DNA from: Planctomycetota bacterium
Lineage (GTDB): Bacteria > Planctomycetota > Phycisphaerae > Phycisphaerales > Phycisphaeraceae
Assembly (NCBI GenBank): GCA_021413865.1
Contig: JAIOPN010000017.1
Coordinates: 62,001-126,000 of the forward strand
Length of the DNA stretch: 64,000 nt
Reading direction: 5' to 3'
Below the pieces are notes generated by a model. The model saw only the letters and a list, made by a program, of their open reading frames with translations, had not been told where the DNA came from and searched no databases. The translations under genes and the position numbers were made by a program. Shown one piece after another: positions 43,220 through 51,640 of this stretch. Each line of letters starts with the position of its first letter. Position 1 is the first letter of the stretch.

Positions 43220-45946
43220 TCAGACGCCCGGCGCGTTGCCCCGCATCACCAGACGGTGCACGGCGAACTCGGAAACCCCCTCGGCGTCGCGGTGGTTGGA
43301 GAGCATGATCCGGCATCGCTTGGGCGTCTTGCCGCCCGCCCACGAAAAATAATGCGTGTGCCGGCCCGCCTTCGAGACGCTGCGCGAATAAGCGAAGGCG
43401 TTTTTCTCCAGGTCCAGCACGCCCACGGAGAACGCCCCCTTGTCGAGCGTGGCGTCGAGCTCGAGCGTGACCCAGTCGAAGCCGTTCACGCTGATGTCCT
43501 GGTCGTCCGACGAGGCGGCGTAGAAATACTTGTTGCGGGTGGTGACGAACCGCGTCGAGCCATCCGGTCTGACCTCTGCCTTGGCCTCGAGCGGGGCGAG
43601 TTTCGCCGGCTTGATGTCCCAGATCACAGGCCCGCCCGCGGACTCGCGGTCGAGGTCGAAACAGGGCCCGGGATCGGCGACCGCCCCCTCGGCGTCACGC
43701 CAGCCCAGGGCGTAGGTGACGTAATAATCCTGGTTCCAGAACTGACGATTCGTGATGACCATCTCCTCGCCGGCCAGGTCCATCAGCTTGGCGTCGTCGT
43801 GCCAGTCGGACCAGGGGTTGTGCAATTCCCCCACGCTTGGGTCGGATGCCCGAGCAAAGAGCGTCGGCGAGTCCACCTGGCAGTACGCCTGCAGGAACGT
43901 CCGCGTGTAGAGCAACAGGTAGATGCGCCCCTTGGGCGCGAGCGACCGCTTGAACGCCGACATCACCGCCCGCTGCACGTCGAAGGGCATCGTCATCAGG
44001 CTGCCCCAGACGTAGATGTAGTCGTAAGGCCCGCCAAACTCGGCCGCCGCCGGGTCCGACAGCGGCAGCACGCTCAACCCCTTGAGCTTCTCGATCTTCG
44101 CCACCCGTTCGATCACGCGCAGGTTGGTCTCCACGATGTCGGCACACGTGAGCTTCGTCCCCGCGCGGAGAAACTGGATTTCGTTAACGCCCAACCCGCT
44201 GCCGAAGGAGAGCACACGCTTGCCCTTGAAGAGGCCCGCGCAATAACGGTTGAAGAACCGCTCCTCGAAATAGTGATTCACCCGGCTCTCGTACTGCTCG
44301 TTCCAGCGGGCCTTGAACTGCTTGTCGTCCAGCCGGAGTAAATCTTCCGAGCTGATCTTGCCCGTGCCCGTGGGGGCGTATGTCCAATACTTGCGGGCGG
44401 TGTCGAGGCTGTAGGCCTCACGCTCGTCCCGCTTGTGGATGTTCTCGACCCAGTCGGCGACGAGCTGGAACCGCGCGCCTAACCGTGTGTCGAACTCGGC
44501 GTGGAGCCGATCCTGAAGCTCGCGCTGGGCGGCGTCTGCGCGGTCGCCCTGTTCGCGCAACGCCTTGGCCGTGGCGGCGGCGAGGGATTCCCGCATCTCC
44601 TCCACCCGGCGCGCCGAGGCCGATCCGGCCTGCGACACCGCGTCACGCAGGGCGGCCAGCTCGGTGCGCAGCGTCTGGACGTCGGCGACGAAGGAGCGGT
44701 GACGCTCGGCGGCGTTCGCATCGATCTGGTCGGAACGGACCGCCAGCCCGCGCACCCCCGCCGTCAAATCCCGCGTCTCTTTCGCCACGTCCGTGGCCTG
44801 CGTGGCCAGATTCTCAGTCCGTACGGTCAAGCCCTGGGTTTGCGAGGTCAGGCTTTGCGTGTGCGCGGTCAGGCCCTGCGTCTGCGCCGCTAATTCCTGC
44901 GTGCGGGCGGCCTGCTCCTGCCCGCGCACGGCCAGGTCCTGCACGCGGGCGGTCAACGACTCGAACGCGGCCGAGGCCTCGCCGCGCTGCCCCAGCATCT
45001 CCGCGCCTAGTGCGTCAAGGACTCCCATCGTGCGGGTGAGCCGCTCAACGGTCTCCGCCTGCGAGCGGGCGGCCTCCATCTTGATCTGCTCAAACGCCTG
45101 CGTGCCGGAGGCGTGCCGCTGCTCCGCGGCCTCGACCGATTGCGCGATCGCGGCGCGGATGACGTCGTCTTCCCGCGTGATCTGCTCGGACAGCTCATGC
45201 AACGAGGAACGCAGCGCCGCCGCCGCGTCGGCCGTCTCCCGCGCCATCGTCTCCCGTGCCGCCGCCTGCTCGGCCCGCAGTGCCACGACCGCGGCGGAGA
45301 GCGCCGCCTGCTGGTCGGCTATCGAACGCGACGCCTCGGCCAAATCCGCCCTCGCCTGTTCCAGGCCCGACCGCACGCGCTCATCAACGGCGGCGATCGC
45401 CGCGCGGGCCTCACCCGCCAGCCTGCGGACCTGCTCGTCCTGCGCGGCCATCGCCTCGGCCGTCTTCGCCGCGCGCTCCCGCCCCTCACGGTCCAGCGCC
45501 GCCATTGCCGACAACACGCCCGCATGCCGCTCCTGGCCCGCCTTTTCCTGCGCCGCCAGCGCCGACAACACGCCCGCATGCCGCTCCTGGCCCGTCTTCT
45601 CCTGCGCCGCCATTGCCGACAACACGCCCGCCTGCCGTTCCTGCCCCGCCTTCTCCTGTGCCGTCAGCGCCGACAGGACGCCTGCGGCCTGCTCGTCACG
45701 CTTGGCTTCCTGCCGTTGGTGTGTCTCGGCGACCTCGGTGCGGAACCGGGCGACGTCCGCCGCGATCGCGTCACTGCGCTCGCCCAGCAGCGTAGCCAGC
45801 CGCCCGATCGCCTGGCTGTTCTCCCCGCGTTCCCGCTCCCGCGCGTCGCGTTCGTCGCGCAGCGCCCGCCATGTCCACGCCCAGAGCGCCGCGATCGCCG
45901 CCAGCACCGCGAGACAGAGATACAAGATGACATCCGTTTGAGTCAC
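43220..45946 (-). CDS. Membrane-anchored coiled-coil SAM methyltransferase with C-terminal beta module (WbdD-like ruler candidate)
   Basis: A 908-residue protein. An N-terminal membrane helix (VILYLCLAVLAAIAALWAWT) precedes about 450 residues of Ala/Glu/Gln-rich coiled coil. It includes four 18-residue repeats (AGVLSALAAQEKAGQERH) near residues 77-150 and heptads such as AQTQGLT/AHTQSLT/SQTQGLT. The methyltransferase follows, with motif I KRVLSFGSGLGVNEIQFLRA at ~573 and YDYIYVWGSLMTMPFDVQRA. Residues ~805-905 are the recurring beta module (WVTLELDATLDKGAFSVGVL; CRIMLSNHRDAEGVSEF). I chose GTG 45946 because the membrane helix starts there; an upstream extension is low-complexity. The layout resembles the chain-terminating ruler WbdD in reverse order. 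Confidence 0.88.
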   Translation of the reverse strand: MTQTDVILYLCLAVLAAIAALWAWTWRALRDERDARERERGENSQAIGRLATLLGERSDAIAADVARFRTEVAETHQRQEAKRDEQAAGVLSALTAQEKAGQERQAGVLSAMAAQEKTGQERHAGVLSALAAQEKAGQERHAGVLSAMAALDREGRERAAKTAEAMAAQDEQVRRLAGEARAAIAAVDERVRSGLEQARADLAEASRSIADQQAALSAAVVALRAEQAAARETMARETADAAAALRSSLHELSEQITREDDVIRAAIAQSVEAAEQRHASGTQAFEQIKMEAARSQAETVERLTRTMGVLDALGAEMLGQRGEASAAFESLTARVQDLAVRGQEQAARTQELAAQTQGLTAHTQSLTSQTQGLTVRTENLATQATDVAKETRDLTAGVRGLAVRSDQIDANAAERHRSFVADVQTLRTELAALRDAVSQAGSASARRVEEMRESLAAATAKALREQGDRADAAQRELQDRLHAEFDTRLGARFQLVADWVENIHKRDEREAYSLDTARKYWTYAPTGTGKISSEDLLRLDDKQFKARWNEQYESRVNHYFEERFFNRYCAGLFKGKRVLSFGSGLGVNEIQFLRAGTKLTCADIVETNLRVIERVAKIEKLKGLSVLPLSDPAAAEFGGPYDYIYVWGSLMTMPFDVQRAVMSAFKRSLAPKGRIYLLLYTRTFLQAYCQVDSPTLFARASDPSVGELHNPWSDWHDDAKLMDLAGEEMVITNRQFWNQDYYVTYALGWRDAEGAVADPGPCFDLDRESAGGPVIWDIKPAKLAPLEAKAEVRPDGSTRFVTTRNKYFYAASSDDQDISVNGFDWVTLELDATLDKGAFSVGVLDLEKNAFAYSRSVSKAGRHTHYFSWAGGKTPKRCRIMLSNHRDAEGVSEFAVHRLVMRGNAPGV
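45490..45720 (-). repeat. Four tandem 54-bp units inside the coiled-coil methyltransferase gene
   Basis: The start of each unit (GCCGACAACACGCCCGC on the plus strand) recurs at 45507, 45561, 45615 and, diverged, 45669, exactly 54 bp apart. Each unit encodes 18 residues of coiled coil. In-frame copy-number change would lengthen or shorten the rod without breaking the gene. Confidence 0.9.
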
Positions 45947-46085
45947 GCGACGCGTGTTCCCTGATGTAAAACGGGATTGTACCCGTTCCCCCAACGCCCG
46001 CCCTTGCGGCCCGCGCCCGTTCGGTTTAGCCTCGGCGCTGGCGGCGAGTTCAGTGCGACCCCTGCCGCCGGGTCGAGGGAGCCCC
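45947..46085. promoter_or_regulatory. Divergent region between the coiled-coil methyltransferase and wecB
   Basis: A 139-bp gap between divergent genes. It carries the GAGGGA ribosome-binding site (46075-46080) that supports a TTG start for wecB. Promoters for both genes are expected here, but none could be identified by eye. Confidence 0.45.
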
Positions 46086-47213
46086 TTGAAAGTCTCGATC
46101 ATCTTCGGCACCCGCCCGGAAGCGATCAAGCTCGCGCCACTGATCCTCGCCATGCGGCGCGACGCCGGCTTCACCTGCCGCGTCTGCGTCACAGGCCAGC
46201 ACAGGCAGATGCTCGACCAGGTGCTGGAGGTGTTCGGCATCACGCCCGACGCCGACCTCAACCTAATGAAACCCGGCCAGACGCTCGCCGGGCTGACCTC
46301 CAGCGCCATCGCCGCGATCGACCACTACCTCGCCGCCGACAAGCCCGAGCTCGTGCTCGTGCAGGGCGATACAACCACCGTGCTCTGCTCTGCGCTGGCG
46401 GCGTTTTACCACCGCATCCCAGTGGGGCACGTCGAGGCGGGGCTGCGCACCGGCGACCTGGAGCATCCATGGCCCGAGGAGGCCAACCGCGTCCTCACCA
46501 CCCGCCTCGCCGCGTTCCACTTCGCCCCCACCGACTCCAGCCGTGACAACCTGCTGCGCGAAAAGGTCGATCCCGCGACGATCCACGTCACCGGCAACAC
46601 CGTCATCGACGCCCTCTTCCTCGCCCTGGAGCGCGCCCGCGCCACGCGGCCCGTCATCCCCGGCCTGCCCGCGCGCGTGCTCGACAACGGCCACCCCGTC
46701 GTCCTCATCACCGGCCACCGCCGTGAAAACTTCGGCGACGGCTTCGACTCCATCTGCCGCGCCGTCGCCACGCTCGCCCAACGATTCCCCGCCGTCGAGT
46801 TTGTCTATCCCGTGCACCTGAACCCCAACGTCCGCGAGCCCGTCGGCCGAATCCTCGGGGAAGCCGCCCACCGCAACGTCCACCTCATCGAGCCGCTCCC
46901 CTACCTTCCCTTCATCGCCCTGATGGACCGCTCGCGCGTGATCCTCACCGACTCGGGCGGCGTGCAGGAGGAGGCGCCGAGCCTGGGCAAACCCGTGCTC
47001 GTCATGCGCGACACCACGGAGCGCCCCGAGGCCGTCACCGCGGGAACCGTGCGACTGGTCGGAACAGATTTCAAGCGCATCGTGGATGAAACCTCGCGGC
47101 TGCTCAGCGACGAGACCGCACACACCACGATGGCCCGCTCCCACAACCCCTACGGCGACGGCAAGGCGGTCGAACGCATCATGGCGGTGCTCAGGACGTG
47201 GCGGCCCTCCTGA
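46086..47213 (+). CDS. wecB: UDP-N-acetylglucosamine 2-epimerase (non-hydrolysing)
   Basis: A 375-residue cytoplasmic enzyme converting UDP-GlcNAc to UDP-ManNAc. Family motifs: VSIIFGTRPEAIKLAPLILA at the N-terminus, VCVTGQHRQMLDQVLEVF, VQGDTTTVLCSALAAFY, GHVEAGLRTGDLEHPWPEE, and the C-terminal VILTDSGGVQEEAPSLGKP with MRDTTERPEAV. The homologous sequence begins at a TTG (46086) with GAGGGA seven bases upstream; a longer frame upstream is unrelated low-complexity sequence. It lies next to wecC and provides its substrate. Confidence 0.95.
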   Translation: MKVSIIFGTRPEAIKLAPLILAMRRDAGFTCRVCVTGQHRQMLDQVLEVFGITPDADLNLMKPGQTLAGLTSSAIAAIDHYLAADKPELVLVQGDTTTVLCSALAAFYHRIPVGHVEAGLRTGDLEHPWPEEANRVLTTRLAAFHFAPTDSSRDNLLREKVDPATIHVTGNTVIDALFLALERARATRPVIPGLPARVLDNGHPVVLITGHRRENFGDGFDSICRAVATLAQRFPAVEFVYPVHLNPNVREPVGRILGEAAHRNVHLIEPLPYLPFIALMDRSRVILTDSGGVQEEAPSLGKPVLVMRDTTERPEAVTAGTVRLVGTDFKRIVDETSRLLSDETAHTTMARSHNPYGDGKAVERIMAVLRTWRPS

Positions 47214-47216
47214 GGC

Positions 47217-47252
47217 AAGCCCGATGCTGAGGTCCGCAGAAGCGTCGGGGTC
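47217..47252. repeat. Variant of the AAGCCCGAT palindromic element (copy 2)
   Basis: Three bases after the wecB stop codon, the arms CCGATGCT and AGCGTCGG pair around a loop. The flanks AAGCCCGATG and GTCGGGGTC match copies at 31848 and 48734. The inner stem bases differ but stay paired, which suggests the folded form is conserved. Confidence 0.7.
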
Positions 47253-47353
47253 TTGGCGTTACAGCAGCCGTCGTTGCACCGTTTTACGCTGGCGATTCCC
47301 CACACATCCTGCTAACCTTCGCACACCCGGGAGGGGCCGCGAGGGATAGATTC

Positions 47354-48700
47354 ATGGCTGAAATATGCGTTTTGGGTCTGGGGTATGTCGGTTTGCCCAC
47401 CGCGAGCCTTTTGGCCGGGGCGGGCTTCCACGTCATGGGGGTGGACATCAACCCCGACGTGGTCAAGGCCCTGAACCAGGGGAAGACCAATCTTAAAGAG
47501 GCCGGCCTGGCGATGATGGTTTCCGCGGCGTTCCAGAGCCGCAACCTTGTTGCCGCCACCGAGCCCGAGCCGTCGCACACCTTCATCATCTGCGTCCCCA
47601 CGCCCACGCTGCCGGACCACCGCGTGGACCTGCGGGCGGTGGAGTCGGCCACGCGCTCGATCCTGCCTCACCTGCGCCGGGGCAACCTGGTGATCCTCGA
47701 ATCAACCTCGCCGGTGGGCACGACGCGCGACGTGGTGGGCCGCATCCTCGCCGAGTCGGGCCTGGAACCGGGCGTCGATTTCGACCTCTGCTACTGCCCT
47801 GAGCGCGTGCTCCCCGGCAACACCGTCGCCGAGCTGGTGAACAACGACCGCGTGATCGGCGGGTACACGACGCAGTCCGCCGAGGCCGCCAAAGCGATCT
47901 ACGAACGCTTCTGCCAAGGCAAGCTCACCCTCACCGACGACAAGACCGCCGAGCTCTGCAAGCTGATGGAGAACACCTACCGCGACGTGAACATCGCGCT
48001 GGCCAACGTGTTCGCCAACATCTGCGAGTCCGAGGGCATCGATGTCTGGAAGGCGATCCAGAACGCCAACCTGCACCCGCGCGTGAAAATCCTCAACCCC
48101 GGCCCGGGCGTCGGCGGGCACTGCATCCCCGTCGATCCCTGGTTCCTCATCCAGCAATACCCGCAGCACACGCAGCTCCTGCGGGCGGCGCGGCTCGTGA
48201 ACGACGGCCAGGGCGTGCGCATGCTCGACCGGCTCATGGAGACCGACCGGCTCAGGGCGGGCGATAAGCTCACGATCCTCGGCGCGTCTTACAAAGCGGA
48301 CATCGACGACCCGCGTGAGAGCCCAGCCTACCTCGTCGCCGACGCGGCCCACGCACGCGGCGTGAAGGTCGCCATCCACGACCCCCTCGTCGTCCCCGGC
48401 ACCTACCACGGCCACCCGGTCACCAACGACCTGACCGGCGCCCTCACCGGCGCCGCTGCGGCCATGCTCATCACCGACCACAAGGCCTACCGCTCGCTCT
48501 CCTCCCGCGCCTTCACCGACGCCATGACCGGCCGGCTCATCGCCGACACACGCTTGGCGCTCAACCACGCCTCGCTGAAACTCGCGGGGTTCACCGTGCT
48601 GACCACCGGCATCGGCGAATCGGGCGAGGCAAAGGCCGAGCCTGCCGCCCCGCAGGTCATCATCACCGATGCGGCGAAGAAGACGCTCTCCCGCGTATGA
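47354..48700 (+). CDS. wecC: UDP-N-acetyl-D-mannosamine dehydrogenase
   Basis: A 448-residue NAD-dependent four-electron dehydrogenase that would oxidise UDP-ManNAc to UDP-ManNAcA. The Rossmann start is ICVLGLGYVGLPTASLLAGA, followed by FIICVPTPTLPDHRVDL, ESTSPVGTTRDVV and YCPERVLPGNTVAELVNND. The catalytic Cys lies in GPGVGGHCIPVDPWFL, and the C-terminal domain has LTILGASYKADIDDPRESPA. These match WecC/WbpO-type enzymes more than UDP-glucose dehydrogenase, and wecB upstream supports this. It lies 140 bp after wecB. Confidence 0.92.
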   Translation: MAEICVLGLGYVGLPTASLLAGAGFHVMGVDINPDVVKALNQGKTNLKEAGLAMMVSAAFQSRNLVAATEPEPSHTFIICVPTPTLPDHRVDLRAVESATRSILPHLRRGNLVILESTSPVGTTRDVVGRILAESGLEPGVDFDLCYCPERVLPGNTVAELVNNDRVIGGYTTQSAEAAKAIYERFCQGKLTLTDDKTAELCKLMENTYRDVNIALANVFANICESEGIDVWKAIQNANLHPRVKILNPGPGVGGHCIPVDPWFLIQQYPQHTQLLRAARLVNDGQGVRMLDRLMETDRLRAGDKLTILGASYKADIDDPRESPAYLVADAAHARGVKVAIHDPLVVPGTYHGHPVTNDLTGALTGAAAAMLITDHKAYRSLSSRAFTDAMTGRLIADTRLALNHASLKLAGFTVLTTGIGESGEAKAEPAAPQVIITDAAKKTLSRV

Positions 48701-48733
48701 TGGGTGACCTCGCATGTGATGGTTTGCAAAGCC

Positions 48734-48767
48734 AAGCCCGATGACGAGTCCGCGAGTCGTCGGGGTC
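48734..48767. repeat. Palindromic element AAGCCCGATGACGAGTCC (copy 3)
   Basis: This copy is identical over 34 bp to the one at 31848, 17 kb away. It lies between the wecC stop and the stop of the leftward bidomain oxidoreductase gene, so it may serve as a shared 3'-end hairpin for convergent genes. Confidence 0.85.
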
Positions 48768-48781
48768 TTCGCCGACGCACG

Positions 48782-51487
48782 CTACCGCAACGATTCCTCG
48801 ATCTTCAACGCCAGAGCCGTCGTCTCCAGAATCTCCTCGACCGAGATCGGCGACGGCTTGCCGTCCGCGATAGCGCGGCCAAATTGCAGCAATTCCTCCG
48901 CGTGCCCCTTGTCCACCGCCCCTTCCCAGAGCGGTGCGCCGTCGCCAGCCTTGATGAGGCGGACGTAGTCGTCCATGACGTACGCCTGGCCGTCGCAGAA
49001 AACCTCCAGGCGTTCCTTGGGCAGCCCCTCACGCGGACCCAGCGCGGTGTAGGTGAGCGTCGCAACCGAGCCGTCGGCATAACGCAGCGTGACAATAAAA
49101 TTGTCGTTCGCGAGCCGGTCGGCGGGGCGATGCCCCAGCGGCTGCGCGTGGACGTGCTCCACCGGCGCACCGGCCAGTCCGCGGAAGACGTCGTACATGT
49201 GGCACGCCTCACCGATGTTCCGCCCCCCGCCGTGCTCCCCCTGCAGCCAGCTATCGAGCGGCACATACCCCGCGTTCATGCGGTAATTCATCATGAGCGG
49301 CCCGCGCCGCCCCGCCAGCGCCGCCCGCAGCCGCGCCACCGCCGGGCTGAACCGGCGGTTGAAGCCCACAAGCAGGCTCGGCGGTTTGGCGATCTTTTCG
49401 TAACCTTCAACAAACCCGTGCAACTGCTCCCACGTGATGCCCAGCGGCTTTTCGACGAAGACGTGCTTCCCCGCCGCCAGCCCCGCCAGCGCCTGCCCGG
49501 TGTGCTCGTGGTGCCGCGTGGCGATGACGAGCATGTGAACCTTGGGGTCTTCGAGGAACGGCGTGAGCTCCGAGGCGATGCGCGAGACGCCCAGCGACCG
49601 CGCGAAGTTCGATCCTTGTGTGCCGTGGCGCGAGACGACACCATAAAACTGAAAAAGGTCCGCGTGCGCGAGCATTTTCGGCACAAGCATGCTCTGACCG
49701 AATGCGCCCGCGCCGACGAGGACGAAGTTGATCGGCCCGTCGCGCACCGGGATGCCGCCGACCAATTCCGCCGACCGCGAGGACGACCCACGCACGTCGA
49801 TCGCCTGCGTCGCCTCCTCGGGGTAATGCAGCAGCACCGCCAGCGGCTTGCGGCCCGCACCGAGCAGTTTCTCGTAGGCCGACGGCGCGTCGTCGATGGT
49901 GAACTCCGCCTCGACGAGGGAGAGGAAATCAACCTTCCCCGCCGCGATCAGTTCGAGGTAGCTCTCCATGTTCCGCTTGGAGGTCCAACGGGCGTAGGCG
50001 AGCGGGTAATCACGGCCCTCTTCCTCATATGCCGGGTCGTACCGGCCCGGGCCGTAGGAGGTCGCCATGCGGAGGTCGATCTCCTTGCGGTAGAAATCCC
50101 GGCGCTCGGGGTGGATGTCCACGTCGCCGCTGATCACGACGCGTCCTCGCCGCCGGGCGAGCTTCATCGCGAGATTGATCGGGGCATCAGATTTCGTTGC
50201 GGCGGTGATGATGACCGCGTCCGCGCCGTGCCCGTCGGTCAGGCGGCGAACGAGAGCATGCACGGCATCGTCCGTGGCGGCGCCCTCGTCGATCGCCCGG
50301 CCGATCGCCGCCTGCACACGGTCGGCCGCCAGATCAAACCCGATCACCCGGCAGCCCGCGGCCTTGCACAATTGACCCGTGATCTGCCCGATCAGCCCCA
50401 TCCCAATCACGACCACGCGTTCGCCCAGCGCGAGCTCCGCGCGGCGTACGCCCTGCATCGCGATCGCGCCGACCGTCGCCGACGCCCCGGCGCGGAAATC
50501 GACGCCGTCGGGCAGCTTCGCCGCCAGGTTCACGGGCACGCAGGCGAACTCGCCGTGGCTCGCCCCCTCGCCGGCGCAGGCCACACGGTCCCCCACCGCG
50601 AATTCCTTGACCCCTGCACCGATCGCGACCACCTCGCCGGCGCAGGAATACCCCAGCGACCAGCCCTGGTGCGACATCTCGTTGACCGGCAGCCCCTCGG
50701 CGGGGACCAGCCCGGGCATCGCCGCGCCGGGCTTGCCCGAGAGGTAGCGGTACCACTCGCGCAGCCATTTTTCGGTGCGGGAATCTTTTTCTCCGGCCCA
50801 CTTCTGGATGAGCTGCTTGACCGTGCCTTTGAGGCCGCGTGCGCCATCGTCATCTGTCCCGTCGGCAGGAGGCTCGGGGAGGGCGTCGCGCGTGGCGACC
50901 CAGGAGACGTGCGTGGCGTCCAAGGCCTCGAAGCGTGAAGGTTGCGTCACGCCGGGCCGGTTGTTGCTGATGACGATCCGGGCCTTGATGTCGCCGCCGG
51001 GGGGCACGTCGATGTAGAGGCTGAAGGCCAGCTCGGGCATGGGGTACGGGAAGCTCTGCATGGCGAGCCACGCGGAGCCGTCCGCCGCGAGCAGACCGCA
51101 GCTTACGTTGCCCTCGTGCAGCCGCGCCCGCACGGTGATGACGTGCCGGCTATCGCCGCTGAGCGTGATCACCGGCGACCCGACCGCGTACGCATACGAC
51201 GCCTCGCCGCTGCGGATCACGCGGCGTCCGCCGGTTTCGTCGATCGTGGAGCCGGTTTCTAGCGGCCATTGGGATGTCGCGGGGAGCGCGTTGGGCCGCA
51301 TCGCGTAGAGCGTGCTGGGCTTTTTTTCGCCGGACGGTCCGGCGGTGCCCGGCGTCATCGAGGCGGTCTCGGTGCCTGTGCTGATGAGCGAGTAGCGCAC
51401 GCGCACGAGCACCTCGCGCGGCCCAACCGAGGGCACGGGCATCCGCGCCACCAGGACGCCATCGCTCTTGCCCAACAGTTTTTTCAT
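48782..51487 (-). CDS. Bidomain oxidoreductase (ADH + Gfo/Idh) with an inserted beta module
   Basis: A 901-residue paralogue of the 21268 gene. The dehydrogenase starts VLVARMPVPSVGPREVLVRV and YSLISTGTETASMTPG, but at ~65-205 it is interrupted by the recurring beta-rich module (HVITVRARLHEGNVSCGLLA; KARIVISNNRPGVTQPSRF). The dehydrogenase then resumes (LGYSCAGEVVAIGAGVKEFA; VVVIGMGLIGQITGQLCKAA). The Gfo/Idh domain begins ~575 (INFVLVGAGAFGQSMLVPKM; HVFVEKPLGITWEQLHG). I chose ATG 51487; an upstream open frame is unrelated. It converges on wecC and diverges from the second AsnB gene. Reaction unknown. Confidence 0.92.
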   Translation of the reverse strand: MKKLLGKSDGVLVARMPVPSVGPREVLVRVRYSLISTGTETASMTPGTAGPSGEKKPSTLYAMRPNALPATSQWPLETGSTIDETGGRRVIRSGEASYAYAVGSPVITLSGDSRHVITVRARLHEGNVSCGLLAADGSAWLAMQSFPYPMPELAFSLYIDVPPGGDIKARIVISNNRPGVTQPSRFEALDATHVSWVATRDALPEPPADGTDDDGARGLKGTVKQLIQKWAGEKDSRTEKWLREWYRYLSGKPGAAMPGLVPAEGLPVNEMSHQGWSLGYSCAGEVVAIGAGVKEFAVGDRVACAGEGASHGEFACVPVNLAAKLPDGVDFRAGASATVGAIAMQGVRRAELALGERVVVIGMGLIGQITGQLCKAAGCRVIGFDLAADRVQAAIGRAIDEGAATDDAVHALVRRLTDGHGADAVIITAATKSDAPINLAMKLARRRGRVVISGDVDIHPERRDFYRKEIDLRMATSYGPGRYDPAYEEEGRDYPLAYARWTSKRNMESYLELIAAGKVDFLSLVEAEFTIDDAPSAYEKLLGAGRKPLAVLLHYPEEATQAIDVRGSSSRSAELVGGIPVRDGPINFVLVGAGAFGQSMLVPKMLAHADLFQFYGVVSRHGTQGSNFARSLGVSRIASELTPFLEDPKVHMLVIATRHHEHTGQALAGLAAGKHVFVEKPLGITWEQLHGFVEGYEKIAKPPSLLVGFNRRFSPAVARLRAALAGRRGPLMMNYRMNAGYVPLDSWLQGEHGGGRNIGEACHMYDVFRGLAGAPVEHVHAQPLGHRPADRLANDNFIVTLRYADGSVATLTYTALGPREGLPKERLEVFCDGQAYVMDDYVRLIKAGDGAPLWEGAVDKGHAEELLQFGRAIADGKPSPISVEEILETTALALKIEESLR

Positions 51488-51640
51488 GTTGCCCACGACT
51501 CCGGGCCTCGCCCGCACGGGAAGGACCGGCAAATTACAGCACCCCCGCCGCCGTCGCAACCGGTGCGCATTGACGCCCCCGCGCACCGCCCTATCATCCG
51601 CTCTTCTCCGTCCCCGCCGGCCCACCACGAGAACCCCTGC
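51488..51640. promoter_or_regulatory. Divergent region between bidomain oxidoreductase and second AsnB
   Basis: A 153-bp gap between genes transcribed away from each other. No clear promoter boxes could be picked out. An open frame through it upstream of the AsnB start encodes low-complexity sequence and is not taken as coding. Confidence 0.4.

Noticed and set aside
45947-46309. N-terminal extension of the coiled-coil methyltransferase by 121 codons
   Set aside because: The extension is low-complexity, overlaps wecB in antisense, and would place the signal-anchor helix in the middle of the protein.
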